NCBI RefSeq assembly: GCF_000429845.1
Contig: NZ_AUCQ01000006.1
Location: 248,001-312,000, forward strand
Length of the DNA: 64,000 nt
From: Comamonas composti DSM 21721
Lineage (GTDB): Bacteria > Pseudomonadota > Gammaproteobacteria > Burkholderiales > Burkholderiaceae_C
Reading direction: 5' to 3'
In this document: positions 26,006 through 35,334 of the stretch, piece after piece
How the letters are laid out: every line of letters starts with the position of its first letter
Position numbering within the stretch: the first letter of the stretch is position 1
Translations under genes and position numbers: made by a program
The notes under the pieces: generated by a model
The model's database searches: none
Told to the model about the DNA's origin: nothing
The model's input: the letters and a program-made list of their open reading frames with translations, nothing else

Positions 26006-27025
26006 ATGAGTACCATGAACCTGTTCCTGAAGCTGATGAGCATCCTGCTCGTGCTGCTGGCCCACAGCACCAGCCACGCCCTTGCATGTACCACGACCAC
26101 AGGAGCGGTCACCCAGACCGACTCGATTCAAACCACTGTCGCCGTGCCCCTGGACCTGCCCAGGAACAGCGTGCTGTGGCGCTCGCAGACCCAGGTGCTG
26201 AACGTCGTTTGCTGGCAAGACCAGGTGGGGCCGCAAGAGAGCGTCTACTTCTACCTCAACCCCTACAACAACATGGGGGCGAATGTGGAGCTCGGGGTCA
26301 ACCTGAACAGCTTCGACTATCGCTGCTCGGCCCTGTCCATGTGCCGCGTGATGATTCCCAACTCGACGTTTCCGGGCTGTGCCTCGGACACCGGCTGCTA
26401 TAGCCAGCGCAAATACTTCACGCTCGTCTACAACTACTTCATCTCGAAAAAGGTGGGGCCGCTGCCGCCGGGCACACCGCCCGAAGGGCCTCTGGCCAAT
26501 GTCCCCAACCCCATGATTGCGTTCCAGCTCGATGGCGTGGGCGGCATGAATGCCACGCCTGCGCGGAACTTCCGCATGTATCTGAGCGGCGTCAACAACA
26601 TACGCTATGTGAACTGCTCGGTGGCCATGGGCATCTTCCCGAACTTCATCAATTTCAACACCGGCTTTGTGCACATGGCCGAAGTCGGGAAAACCATCGA
26701 TGAGCGCAGCTTCTCGGTGAGTGCGACCAAGCAGTGCACAAGCGCAGCCTATGGTCTGGATATCATCTTCGAGCCCGCAGACAACTCGACGACCTCGACC
26801 TCCAAGGAGATGCTGATTCCGCGTGACAACAATGGGGTTGCTGTGAAGATCTTCGACAAGAGGCTCAATCGGCCGATTATCTTCGGCAAGCCTTTCGAGT
26901 TCATGCCCATGAACCAGCAAACCCAGGTCACTCGCGAGTTCAATGCGCAACTGGTCTGGAACGCGAGCAAACCCAAGGCTGGCGAGTTCAACGCGGCCGC
27001 AACCGTGGACTTCTACTATAAATAA
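26006..27025 (+). CDS. Fimbrial tip protein / adhesin-like
   Basis: A 339-residue secreted protein with a signal peptide ending ALA and then CTTTTGAV. About 160-190 N-terminal residues with several Cys would be a receptor-binding domain, and the C-terminal part (residues 200-339, ending AAATVDFYYK) looks like a pilin domain. As last gene of the operon it is the likely tip adhesin. Sequence support for adhesin function is indirect. MSTMN or the ATG at 26015 may start it. Confidence 0.75.
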   Translation: MSTMNLFLKLMSILLVLLAHSTSHALACTTTTGAVTQTDSIQTTVAVPLDLPRNSVLWRSQTQVLNVVCWQDQVGPQESVYFYLNPYNNMGANVELGVNLNSFDYRCSALSMCRVMIPNSTFPGCASDTGCYSQRKYFTLVYNYFISKKVGPLPPGTPPEGPLANVPNPMIAFQLDGVGGMNATPARNFRMYLSGVNNIRYVNCSVAMGIFPNFINFNTGFVHMAEVGKTIDERSFSVSATKQCTSAAYGLDIIFEPADNSTTSTSKEMLIPRDNNGVAVKIFDKRLNRPIIFGKPFEFMPMNQQTQVTREFNAQLVWNASKPKAGEFNAAATVDFYYK

Positions 27026-27114
27026 CCGGTTCACGAGCCCTCTCGATCCCCGAATGTGCGGTGCGGCGCCCGCCGCAAAGAAGAGCTGCAGGCCGGCGCT
27101 GAGTGCAGCAGGGC

Positions 27115-27129
27115 TCAGAGCGTGTTCAC
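27115..27129 (-). repeat. MITE tip fused to the lysR 3' end
   Basis: GAGCGTGTTCAC (27118-27129, plus strand) is a MITE end next to TCA (27115-27117), which is the lysR stop TGA on the minus strand. The element end is read as the final codons of lysR. Confidence 0.5.
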
Positions 27130-28026
27130 CGCTTCCTCCTGCATGGCCTGCACCAGCCAGCCCACCTCCTGCACGGCCGGCCGGTGCAAAGGCAGCAGCA
27201 TATGCACCTGGAAGGGAATGGAGAAAGCCAGCGGCCTGAGCACCAGCCCCTGGCCCATGCAGGCCCTGGCCGTGAGCGGGTTGACGATGGCCAGGCCCAG
27301 GCCTTTTGCCACCATGGCGCACACGGCAACCGCGCTGTGCGTCTCCAGCATCAGCTCGCGCGTCACACCGGCCTGTTCAAACACGGCATCGATCTGTGCA
27401 CGATAAGGGTCGTCGTGGGCCAGGCTCACAAAGGGCAGGTTCGCGAAGTCAGCTGCGGCCAGCACCGGTTTGCAGGCCAGGACATGGCCAGCTGGCAAGA
27501 CGGCGACCTCGTCCATCGCAGGCAGGGAAACGGCCCGCGTACCCGGCGGCGCATCGGCCTGCTCGGCCAGCCCCAGGTCAAAGCGCTGGGCCGCCATCCA
27601 CTCCTTGAGCAGCGGCCCCTCCTGCGTTGCCACGCTCACAGCCACAGGCCCATGCTCCCGGTGCAGCCGGGCCAGAGCGCCGGGCAGCAAGGCATGGCTG
27701 AGCGCAGGCAGGCTGAGCACGCTGATGCTTGCCTGGTGCGGCAGGCCCAGGGCCAGCGCATGCTCGACCACGCGATCCAGCCCCTGCCAGCTGCGCTGCA
27801 CTTCGGCCCAGAGCGACAAAGCTCTTGCCGTGGGCCGCAAGCGCCCCTGGGCGCGTTCGAACAGGTCATAGCCCAGCAATTGCTCCAGCCGCCCGAGCTC
27901 GCGGCTGATCGTGGGCTGGGAGCTGAACAGCATCTGCGCCGCCCCCGTGGCGCTGCCACTGAGCATGAGGGCTCGAAACACCTCCAGATGCCGGTGATGG
28001 ATACGCGAGGCCATGGTTTGGATCAT
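27115..28026 (-). CDS. lysR: LysR-type regulator, probable activator of lysA
   Basis: A 303-residue LysR-family protein with the N-terminal helix-turn-helix HLEVFRALMLSGSATGAAQMLFSSQPTISREL, closely like E. coli LysR, which activates lysA in response to diaminopimelate. It is divergent from lysA with 104 bp between starts, the same arrangement as in E. coli. ATG 28026 or 28014 starts it. The last codons (V-N-T-L-stop) are made of the tip sequence of the MITE family. Confidence 0.88.
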   Translation of the reverse strand: MIQTMASRIHHRHLEVFRALMLSGSATGAAQMLFSSQPTISRELGRLEQLLGYDLFERAQGRLRPTARALSLWAEVQRSWQGLDRVVEHALALGLPHQASISVLSLPALSHALLPGALARLHREHGPVAVSVATQEGPLLKEWMAAQRFDLGLAEQADAPPGTRAVSLPAMDEVAVLPAGHVLACKPVLAAADFANLPFVSLAHDDPYRAQIDAVFEQAGVTRELMLETHSAVAVCAMVAKGLGLAIVNPLTARACMGQGLVLRPLAFSIPFQVHMLLPLHRPAVQEVGWLVQAMQEEAVNTL

Positions 28027-28130
28027 GGCTTTAGCATATCCATTCTGAATGACCCATAAAAAAACAAGCATTGGATCAAATACCTCAAGCCGGGCACCAT
28101 GGGTGCCAGATTCGATTCCTGTCAGACACC

Positions 28131-29384
28131 ATGTCCCATTCCTTTTTCCCCGCCCAGCTCTGGAAGCTCGCCGACACCTACGGCACACCGCTGTGGGTCT
28201 ATGACGCGGCCACGATTCGTGCGCGCATTGCCGAGCTCAAGGCCTTCGACACGATCCGCTTCGCCCAGAAAGCCTGCTCCAACATCCACATCCTCGGGCT
28301 CATGCGCGAGCAGGGCGTGAAGGTGGATGCGGTCTCGCGCGGCGAGATCCTGCGCGCCCTCGCGGCCGGCTACAGCGCCGGCCATGCAGCCGGCCAGCCC
28401 AGCGACATCGTCTTCACCGCCGATGTGATGGACGAGGCCACGCTGGCCTGCGTGGCCGAGCACCAGGTCCCGGTGAATGCCGGCTCCATCGACATGCTGC
28501 ATCAGCTGGCAGCGGTCTCGCCGGGTCACGCGGTCTGGCTGCGCATCAACCCCGGCTTTGGCCACGGCCACAGCAACAAGACGAATACCGGCGGCGAGCA
28601 CAGCAAGCACGGCATCTGGCACAGCGAGCTCGAGCAGGCGCTGGCCGCCATCAAGAGCGGAGGTCTGGTGCTGGCCGGCCTGCACATGCACATAGGCTCG
28701 GGCGTGGACTATGGTCATCTGCAGGAGGTCTGCGGCGCCATGGTGAAGCTCGTGGAGCGCACACTGGCCGCCGGCCACGACCTGCATGCGATCTCGGCCG
28801 GCGGCGGCCTGTCCATCCCCTACCGCGCGGGCGAGGCGCGCATCGACACGGCCCACTACCACGGCCTGTGGGATGCGGCGCGCAGGCAGGCCGAAGGGCT
28901 GCTGGGCCACAGCCTGGGCCTGGAGATCGAGCCCGGACGCTTTCTGGTGGCCGAATCGGGCGTGCTCCTGGGCCAGGTGCGCGCCACCAAGAACGCGGGC
29001 AGCAATCACTTTGTCCTTGTAGATACGGGGTTCAATGAGCTCATGCGCCCGTCCATGTACGGCAGCTACCACGGCATGGAAATTTTGCGCCGCGACGGCG
29101 GGCAACAGCCCGCACGCGACAGCGTGGTTGCCGGCCCCCTGTGCGAATCGGGCGATGTGTTCACCCAGGGCGATGGCGGCGTGGTACTGCCGCGCGCGCT
29201 CTCGGGCGCCTCGGTGGGTGATCTGCTCGTGATCCACGATGCGGGCGCCTATGGCAGCTCCATGTCCAGCAACTACAACACGCGCCCGCTGGCCGCCGAG
29301 GTACTCGTCGATGGCGCAGACACACGCCTCATACGCCGGCGCCAGAGCGTGGAGGACTTGCTGGCGCTGGAGCTGGGGCTGTAG
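28131..29384 (+). CDS. lysA: Diaminopimelate decarboxylase
   Basis: A 417-residue PLP enzyme converting meso-diaminopimelate to L-lysine. The PLP lysine is K47 (FAQKACSN), with HIGSG, a GGGLSIPY glycine loop, EPGRFLVAESG and the GPLCESGD catalytic Cys block. Its subtype resembles the E. coli-type LysA regulated by LysR. A strong terminator follows at 29420. Confidence 0.95.
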   Translation: MSHSFFPAQLWKLADTYGTPLWVYDAATIRARIAELKAFDTIRFAQKACSNIHILGLMREQGVKVDAVSRGEILRALAAGYSAGHAAGQPSDIVFTADVMDEATLACVAEHQVPVNAGSIDMLHQLAAVSPGHAVWLRINPGFGHGHSNKTNTGGEHSKHGIWHSELEQALAAIKSGGLVLAGLHMHIGSGVDYGHLQEVCGAMVKLVERTLAAGHDLHAISAGGGLSIPYRAGEARIDTAHYHGLWDAARRQAEGLLGHSLGLEIEPGRFLVAESGVLLGQVRATKNAGSNHFVLVDTGFNELMRPSMYGSYHGMEILRRDGGQQPARDSVVAGPLCESGDVFTQGDGGVVLPRALSGASVGDLLVIHDAGAYGSSMSSNYNTRPLAAEVLVDGADTRLIRRRQSVEDLLALELGL

Positions 29385-29419
29385 TCCGCCACAGCCGCCC
29401 CTGACCCGTTCAGCCCAGA

Positions 29420-29458
29420 GCGCCCTGCCCGCATGCACAGCGGGCAGGGCGCTTTTTT
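29420..29458 (+). terminator. Rho-independent terminator of lysA
   Basis: A 12-bp perfect stem (29420-29431 / 29441-29452) with a 9-nt loop is followed by six T. It is the strongest canonical terminator in this half of the window. Confidence 0.93.
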
Positions 29459-29648
29459 CATGCCGCCGACCTATGGCGCCAGTGCGCCAGCAGCTTGGCC
29501 ATGCGGCACATGGACTCGCGGCCGTTACAAAAACGATATTTGGTTATTAAAAAACAATATTTAAGACAAAAATATTATGGATATAAGCTAGCCGCTCTGC
29601 CAGCCAGCCCTCTGACCGGCCTGACCGCCATTCGAAAAGGACATTTGT

Positions 29649-30479
29649 ATGCGAGCTCATTGGACCCATCTTCTTCTGGCCACGGCTCTGGCCACGGCCG
29701 GTGCAGCCAGCCAGGCCGACCAGTTGCAGGACATCAGGCAGCGTGGCGAGCTGATCGTGGGCGTGCTGGGCACGGACGAGCCCGCCAGCTTCATCGATCC
29801 CAAGACACGCCAGATCGTGGGCTACGAGGTGGATCTGGCCAAGGCCGTGGCCAGCAAGATCGGCGTCAAGCCCGTGCTCAAACAGATCGCCGTGGCCGCG
29901 CGCATCCCCGAGTTGCAGCAAGGCCATGTGGATCTGATTGCGGCCGGCCTCACGCACAACAAGCAGCGCGAATCCCAGGTCGACTTCTCGCTCACCACCT
30001 TTGTGACCGGCCAGAAGGCCGTGGTCGCCAAGAGCAGCGGCATAAGCGAAATCGGCCAGCTGGCCGGCAAAAAGGTGCTGACCATTCGTGGCGGCACCCA
30101 GGAGCCGAACATCAAGAAGGCCATTCCCGGCGCCGAGGTCGTGACCTTCGACACCAGCCAGCAGGCCTTTCTGGCCCTGCGCCAGGGCAAGGGCGTGGGC
30201 TATGTGGACGACGAGGCCGCGCTGTTGCGCAGCTATGCCAAGCTGGGCGCGCAAAAGGCCCAGTTCCAGGTGCTGCCCCAGAACCTGAGCACCGAAGCCC
30301 TTGCCCTGGGCATCAAAAAGGGCGAGAAGGACCTCAAGGCCGTGGTCGATGACACGCTGCGCGAGCTGGAGCAATCAGGCGAGGCCGAAAAGATCTTCTT
30401 CAAGTGGTATGGCCCCGGCACCGCTTCGGGCTTTGAAAAGCGCAGCTTCAAGTTCGAATCCGATCAAGTCGCCGAATAA
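29649..30479 (+). CDS. Periplasmic polar amino-acid binding protein (SBP family 3)
   Basis: A 276-residue ABC-transporter receptor with a signal peptide ending SQA, then [28 protein letters not shown] and [15 protein letters not shown]. No permease or ATPase gene adjoins it, so it must share a transporter encoded elsewhere or act as a sensor. The AT-rich upstream (29527-29585) has three AATATT or GATATT boxes that could be regulator sites. Ligand unknown. Confidence 0.85.
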   Translation: MRAHWTHLLLATALATAGAASQADQLQDIRQRGELIVGVLGTDEPASFIDPKTRQIVGYEVDLAKAVASKIGVKPVLKQIAVAARIPELQQGHVDLIAAGLTHNKQRESQVDFSLTTFVTGQKAVVAKSSGISEIGQLAGKKVLTIRGGTQEPNIKKAIPGAEVVTFDTSQQAFLALRQGKGVGYVDDEAALLRSYAKLGAQKAQFQVLPQNLSTEALALGIKKGEKDLKAVVDDTLRELEQSGEAEKIFFKWYGPGTASGFEKRSFKFESDQVAE

Positions 30480-30490
30480 GAGCGGCCGCA

Positions 30491-30534
30491 GCGCCCCCAA
30501 GACATTCCACCCGGTGTGCGCCCCTTGGGGGCGC
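30491..30534 (+). promoter_or_regulatory. Long-loop GC hairpin between binding protein and oxygenase genes
   Basis: GCGCCCCCAAG (30491-30501) pairs perfectly with 30524-30534 around a 22-nt loop. No T run follows. It could be a weak terminator or RNA-stability element. Confidence 0.35.
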
Positions 30535-30556
30535 GCGCATTTCCTGCACGACCGCC

Positions 30557-31576
30557 ATGAGCCAGCTCCACGCCAACGCATTGCCCATCATCGACATCCA
30601 GCCCCTGATCCAGGCCTCAGCCAGCAGCCGCGCACGCCAGCAGGTAGCCGAGGCCATCGGCCAGGCCTGCCGCGAGCACGGTTTTTTCTACATCACGGGC
30701 CATGGCGTGCCCGAGGAGCTGGTGCAGCGGCTCGATGCGCTGTCCCACCAGTTCTTTGCCCTGCCCGAGGCCGAGAAGCTGCGCTGGCGCATGGAGCTGG
30801 GCGGGCGCGCCTGGCGCGGCTACTTCCCGCTGGGCGGAGAGCTGACCTCGGGCCGTCCCGACTGGAAGGAAGGCCTGTACCTGGGCACGGAGCTCGGGCC
30901 CGAGCACCCGCTGGTGGCCAGCGGCACGCCCGTGCACGGTGCCAATCTGTTTCCCGAGGTGCCAGGCCTGCGCGAAACCATTCTGGCCTATATGGCTGCG
31001 GTCACCGAAGTCGGCCACCGCGTGATGCAAGGCATTGCGCTCAGCCTGGGGCTGCCCGCCGACTACTTTGCCGCGCGCTATACGGCCGATCCGCTGATCC
31101 TGTTTCGCCTCTTCAACTATCCCAGCCAGCAGGTTCCCGAGGGCCTGGACGTGGCCTGGGGCGTGGGCGAGCACACCGACTACGGCCTGCTGACCGTGCT
31201 GCGCCAGGATGAGGTCGGCGGCCTGGAAGTGCGCACGCCTGCGGGCTGGGTGGATGCACCGCCCGTGGCCCGCAGCTTTGTGTGCAACATCGGCGACATG
31301 CTGGACCGCATGACCGGCGGGCTCTACAAATCCACGCCGCACCGCGTCAAGCGCAACACCTCTGGCCGCAACCGACTGTCGTTTCCGCTGTTCTTCGACC
31401 CGCACTTCGAGGCCCGCGTGCAGCGCATTCCCGACCTGGCAGGCGCACCGGCCCACGATGACAGCGCCGAGCGCTGGGACCAGGCCAACGTCCATGCCTT
31501 CAGCGGTCGCTATGGCGACTATCTGCTGGGCAAGGTGTCCAAGGTTTTCCCCCAGCTCGTCCAGAGCGTGCTGTAA
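30557..31576 (+). CDS. 2-oxoglutarate/Fe(II) oxygenase, isopenicillin N synthase-like
   Basis: A 339-residue double-stranded beta-helix oxygenase with an N-terminal DIOX_N domain ([14 protein letters not shown]). The iron triad is in GEHTDYG (His and Asp) and TPHRVKRN (His), and the cosubstrate Arg-x-Ser is in [11 protein letters not shown]. Substrate not predictable. It lies 77 bp after the amino-acid binding protein and may work on an imported amino acid or related compound; that link is inference. Confidence 0.87.
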   Translation: MSQLHANALPIIDIQPLIQASASSRARQQVAEAIGQACREHGFFYITGHGVPEELVQRLDALSHQFFALPEAEKLRWRMELGGRAWRGYFPLGGELTSGRPDWKEGLYLGTELGPEHPLVASGTPVHGANLFPEVPGLRETILAYMAAVTEVGHRVMQGIALSLGLPADYFAARYTADPLILFRLFNYPSQQVPEGLDVAWGVGEHTDYGLLTVLRQDEVGGLEVRTPAGWVDAPPVARSFVCNIGDMLDRMTGGLYKSTPHRVKRNTSGRNRLSFPLFFDPHFEARVQRIPDLAGAPAHDDSAERWDQANVHAFSGRYGDYLLGKVSKVFPQLVQSVL

Positions 31577-31589
31577 GAATCAGAAAAAA

Positions 31590-31678
31590 CAATAGCTGCC
31601 AGCGATTGCTACATCTATGTTTCAGATATGAATACATCTGAAATCCAGGAGGAGAAGGCGCTAGCAGCTATCAAATTG
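31590..31678. repeat. AGCTGC-AGCGC family palindromic repeat
   Basis: A full-length copy. The left end is AATAGCTGCCAGCGATTGC, the right end the inverted GCGCTAGCAGCTATC. The centre carries its own hairpin (TTTCAGAT, then ATCTGAAA). It fills the convergent spacer between the oxygenase and gpsA and may act as a bidirectional terminator. Confidence 0.65.
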
Positions 31679-31692
31679 ACTAGTCTTCTGGC

Positions 31693-32703
31693 TCACTCGC
31701 CGCGCGGATCGCGTGCCATGAGGCGCTGCACGGCCTGGTCCACGGCCAGGCGGCCATCGAGCAGATCGACCACGGTCTCGGTGATGGGCATCTCCACCTT
31801 TGCCAGACGTGCACGTGCCAGCACCGTACGCGCGCTGTAGACGCCTTCGGCCACATGGCCCAGCGAGGCCACGGCCTGCTCCAGCGTCCGGCCTTCGGCC
31901 AGCAGCAGGCCGACCTTGCGGTTGCGCGACAAATCACCCGTGGCCGTGAGCACCAGATCGCCAAGGCCCGACAGGCCCATGAAGGTCCGCGCCTGCGCGC
32001 CCAGCGCCAGCCCCAGGCGCGTCATCTCGGCCAGCCCGCGCGTGATCAGGGCTGCGCGCGCATTCAGGCCCAGTTGCAGCCCGTCGCACAGGCCGGTGGC
32101 AATGGCCAGCACGTTCTTCACGGCACCGCCGACCTCCACGCCCACAATGTCGGTATTCGCATAGACACGCATCGCGCCGCCATGAAAGGCCGAGACCAGC
32201 AGCTCGCCGACCTCGGCATGGCGGCTGGCCGCGACCAGGGCCGTGGGCTGCTGGCGCGCGACCTCGGCCGCAAAACTGGGGCCGCTGAGCACGCCGCAGT
32301 GCAGACCGGGCGCCACCTGGCGGCAGACCTCGTGGGCCAGCAGGCCATGGGCCGAGGCCGGAGCATCTGCGGCCACGGCCTCGAAGCCCTTGCACAGCCA
32401 GGCCACGGGCACGCGGACTTCGCGCAACAGCGCCAGCCATTCGCGCAGCGCGGCCATGGGCACGCCCAGCACGATGAGATCGGCCCACAGCGCATGGGTC
32501 AGGGCCTCGCCGTCCACAGCCTGCAGTGCGGGCGGGAACCCCAGCCCCGGCAGATAGCGTGCGTTCTCGCGCTGCGCCTGCATGGACCGGGCCTGGGCCG
32601 CATCGCGCGCCCACAGCCGCACCTCATGGCCCTGGGCCGGGGTGGAGGCGTTCATGGCCAGGGCCGTGCCCCAGGCCCCGGCTCCAAAGACGGTAATTTT
32701 CAT
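31693..32703 (-). CDS. gpsA: Glycerol-3-phosphate dehydrogenase, NAD(P)+
   Basis: A 336-residue enzyme making sn-glycerol 3-phosphate for phospholipids. The N-terminal Rossmann motif is [10 protein letters not shown] (residues 7-16); the catalytic lysine region [14 protein letters not shown] and [11 protein letters not shown] are present. The order gpsA-secB-grxC-rhodanese matches E. coli gpsA-secB-grxC-yibN. Start chosen at MKITVFG. Confidence 0.95.
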   Translation of the reverse strand: MKITVFGAGAWGTALAMNASTPAQGHEVRLWARDAAQARSMQAQRENARYLPGLGFPPALQAVDGEALTHALWADLIVLGVPMAALREWLALLREVRVPVAWLCKGFEAVAADAPASAHGLLAHEVCRQVAPGLHCGVLSGPSFAAEVARQQPTALVAASRHAEVGELLVSAFHGGAMRVYANTDIVGVEVGGAVKNVLAIATGLCDGLQLGLNARAALITRGLAEMTRLGLALGAQARTFMGLSGLGDLVLTATGDLSRNRKVGLLLAEGRTLEQAVASLGHVAEGVYSARTVLARARLAKVEMPITETVVDLLDGRLAVDQAVQRLMARDPRGE

Positions 32704-32851
32704 GGCGTGCAGTGCTGAGCTTGCGCCGCGCCGGACCCATTCCAGTTCCAGATCCATTGCGCACCGCAAGTGCAGGCGACAAAGTCATTGTTTGATCGGG
32801 TCTGAAACTCAGAGGCCGGGCCCCGGCGAACGGCAAAAAATGGTCTGGATC

Positions 32852-32878
32852 AAAAAAAGGCCACCAGGGCCTTTTTTT
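32852..32878. terminator. Bidirectional rho-independent terminator
   Basis: An 11-bp perfect stem, A7-GGCC (32852-32862) with GGCC-T7 (32868-32878), loop ACCAG. T runs occur on both strands. On the minus strand it ends secB before gpsA, so gpsA probably has its own promoter or relies on readthrough. Confidence 0.88.
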
Positions 32879-32934
32879 GTTGTATCACATGCAGCCCCGG
32901 CCCGAGGCAAGAGCTGCAGCCTCTGGCACGAGGC

Positions 32935-33393
32935 TTATTGAGGCAGGGAGCCGTTGCCTTCGCCCTGAGCTGCCGCCTGCTGCTGCTCGTACATGGCCTG
33001 GAAGTTGATCTCGGCCAGGTGCACGGGCGGAAAGCCGGCACGCGTGATCACGTCGGCCACATTGCTGCGCAGATAGGGGTAGATGATCTGCGGGCAGGCG
33101 ATGCCGATCACGGGACCCATCTGGTCTTCGGGCACATTGCGGATCTCGAAGATGGCGGCCTGCTTGGCCTCCACCAGAAACACGGTCTTGTCCTGGATCT
33201 TGGTCTGCACGGTGGCCGTCACCGCAACTTCAAACACGCCTTCGGCCACGGGCGTGGCCTCGACACCCAGTTGGATGTCCACATTGGGCTGCTCCTGCTC
33301 CAGCAGGATGGCGGGCGAGTTGGGTTGCTCCAGCGACAAGTCCTTGAGGTAGACGCGCTGGATCTGGAAGACGGGGGAATCCTGTTCGGCCAT
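32935..33393 (-). CDS. secB: Protein-export chaperone SecB
   Basis: A 152-residue cytosolic tetrameric chaperone that hands unfolded preproteins to SecA. Family blocks are [30 protein letters not shown] and [30 protein letters not shown]. It follows grxC at 130 bp and precedes a strong terminator. Confidence 0.97.
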   Translation of the reverse strand: MAEQDSPVFQIQRVYLKDLSLEQPNSPAILLEQEQPNVDIQLGVEATPVAEGVFEVAVTATVQTKIQDKTVFLVEAKQAAIFEIRNVPEDQMGPVIGIACPQIIYPYLRSNVADVITRAGFPPVHLAEINFQAMYEQQQAAAQGEGNGSLPQ

Positions 33394-33523
33394 GAAATCA
33401 GTCTTTCTGAAGAGTGGCCCCGGTCACCATGACCAGAGCGCCTGGAAGTTCACCAACAAAACACCCGCTGCGAAGGTACTCCGCCGCGGGCTTCAAGGCC
33501 TGCATTATGCAATGCCATCCATG

Positions 33524-33781
33524 TCAGCCCTGGAGCAGCGGCAGCAAGCCGCCCTTGGCGTCCAACGCCATCAGATCGTCGCACCCGCCCACATGGGTGT
33601 CGCCCACAAAAATCTGGGGAACGGTGCGCCGGCCCGTGATCTGCATCATCTGATCGCGCGCCTGCAAGTCGCTGTCGATGCGGATTTCCTCGATTTGCTC
33701 CACGCCCCTGGAATTGAGGATCTGCTTGGCGCGTACGCAGTACGGACAAAAAGCGGTGGTGTACATCTTCACGGCTTGCAT
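33524..33781 (-). CDS. grxC: Glutaredoxin 3
   Basis: An 85-residue glutaredoxin with the dithiol CPYC at residues 12-15 and the glutathione-binding TVPQIFV and GGCDDL motifs. It reduces disulfides with glutathione. It lies between the rhodanese gene and secB, as in E. coli. Confidence 0.95.
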   Translation of the reverse strand: MQAVKMYTTAFCPYCVRAKQILNSRGVEQIEEIRIDSDLQARDQMMQITGRRTVPQIFVGDTHVGGCDDLMALDAKGGLLPLLQG

Positions 33782-33866
33782 GACGGTCTTTCCTGATGAA
33801 TGGTTGGGCTCGGCCTGCGTTCACGGAGCGCAGACAGGCGGCTACCCGGAGATAGCTGGGGCAGGC

Positions 33867-34274
33867 TCATGCCTTTTCAACCGGCAGCCCGGCATCGCGC
33901 CAGGCCTTGAGTCCCCCGGCCAGGGCCTGGGCCTTTTCATAGCCGAGCTTTCTGGCCAGGGCCTCGGCGCGCACCGCACGTCCACCCTTGGCACAAACCA
34001 GCACCAGGGGCAGGGCCTTGTTCTTGACCATCGAGGGCAGCTTCTCTTCGAACTGGCCCAGGGGCAGGTTCTTGGCGCCGTTCACGTGAACGGCAGCGAA
34101 CTCCTCGGGCTCGCAGACATCGAGCACGACCGCCTTCTGGCGATTGATGAGCTGCACGGCTCCCGCAGCCGACAGCGAGCCGCCACCAGCGCCCCTGAGC
34201 ACGGGCAGCAGCAGCATGACGCCAGAGGCCAGTGCGACCAAAAACAGATACCAGTTATCGATGATGAAGTTCAC
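33867..34274 (-). CDS. Membrane-anchored rhodanese-like protein (YibN-like)
   Basis: A 135-residue protein with an N-terminal membrane helix (NWYLFLVALASGVMLLLPVL) and a rhodanese domain whose active-site Cys lies in VLVCAKGGRA. GTG 34274 with AAGGAATGAC upstream is the likely start; the frame remains open further upstream. It corresponds in position and architecture to E. coli YibN. Substrate unknown. Confidence 0.85.
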   Translation of the reverse strand: MNFIIDNWYLFLVALASGVMLLLPVLRGAGGGSLSAAGAVQLINRQKAVVLDVCEPEEFAAVHVNGAKNLPLGQFEEKLPSMVKNKALPLVLVCAKGGRAVRAEALARKLGYEKAQALAGGLKAWRDAGLPVEKA

Positions 34275-34468
34275 GTCATTCCTTGGGATGGCAAATCGGC
34301 CAATTCTAAGAGCCAGCGCATGATCCCCTGCCCAGACCATGCCATGGCGGAGGCGATCCGGGCATTTGGCCGGCCATGCGCACAGCACACGGGCCGGATA
34401 CTCGGCTTCACGTTCTAAAATGCCCGTTTCGCCTTCGCGCGCCCAGCTTTGCAGACTAGAAAGAACCC

Positions 34469-35212
34469 ATGTACAAGCTCGTTTTGATCCGCCACGGAGA
34501 ATCCACCTGGAATCTTGAAAACCGTTTTACCGGCTGGACCGATGTGGACCTGACGCCCACAGGCGTGGAACAGGCCAGGAACGCTGGCCGCTTGCTCAAG
34601 GCCGAGGGCTATGACTTCGACCTGGCCTATACCAGCGTGCTCAAGCGTGCCACGCGCACGCTGTGGCATACGCTGGACGAGATGGACCGCACCTGGCTGC
34701 CCGTGGAACACAGTTGGCGCCTCAACGAGCGCCACTACGGTGCCCTGCAAGGTCTGAACAAGGCCGACATGGCCAAGCAATACGGCGATGCCCAGGTGCT
34801 GGTCTGGCGCCGCAGCTATGACACGCCGCCGCCGGCGCTGGAAGCCAGCGATCCGCGCAGCGAGCGCGGCGACCGCCGCTATGCCGATCTGCAGCCCGAA
34901 CAGGTGCCGCTGACCGAATGCCTCAAGGACACCGTGGCACGCGTGCTGCCGTTCTGGAACGAAACCGTGGCCCCGTCCATCCAGGCTGGCAAGCGCATCG
35001 TGATCGCGGCCCACGGCAACTCCATCCGCGCCCTGATCAAGTACCTGGACAAGATCTCGGATGACGACATCGTCGGCGTGAACGTTCCCAACGGCATCCC
35101 TCTGGTGTACGAGCTCGATGCCGAACTCAGGCCCCTGCGCCACTACTACCTGGGCGATGCCGAGGCCGCCGCCAAGGCCGCGGCTGCCGTCGCAGCCCAG
35201 GGCAAGGCGTAA
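34469..35212 (+). CDS. gpmA: 2,3-bisphosphoglycerate-dependent phosphoglycerate mutase
   Basis: A 247-residue glycolytic mutase. The phosphohistidine is in [10 protein letters not shown] (His9), the second His in [10 protein letters not shown], and the acid/base Glu in [16 protein letters not shown]. The spacer to the divergent rhodanese gene holds its promoter and a short MITE-like remnant (TTCACGTTCTAA at 34407-34418). Confidence 0.96.
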   Translation: MYKLVLIRHGESTWNLENRFTGWTDVDLTPTGVEQARNAGRLLKAEGYDFDLAYTSVLKRATRTLWHTLDEMDRTWLPVEHSWRLNERHYGALQGLNKADMAKQYGDAQVLVWRRSYDTPPPALEASDPRSERGDRRYADLQPEQVPLTECLKDTVARVLPFWNETVAPSIQAGKRIVIAAHGNSIRALIKYLDKISDDDIVGVNVPNGIPLVYELDAELRPLRHYYLGDAEAAAKAAAAVAAQGKA

Positions 35213-35334
35213 GCAGCAGCTCGAACGCCCTCACCGGATGCAAGCGCCCGCTGCGGCACTCCTTGCAAGACAGGGAGTGCGCTTACGGGTCTTTGCAGCC
35301 CTCGGTGTATATTGAAGCGCTCAAAAGGGGTGAT

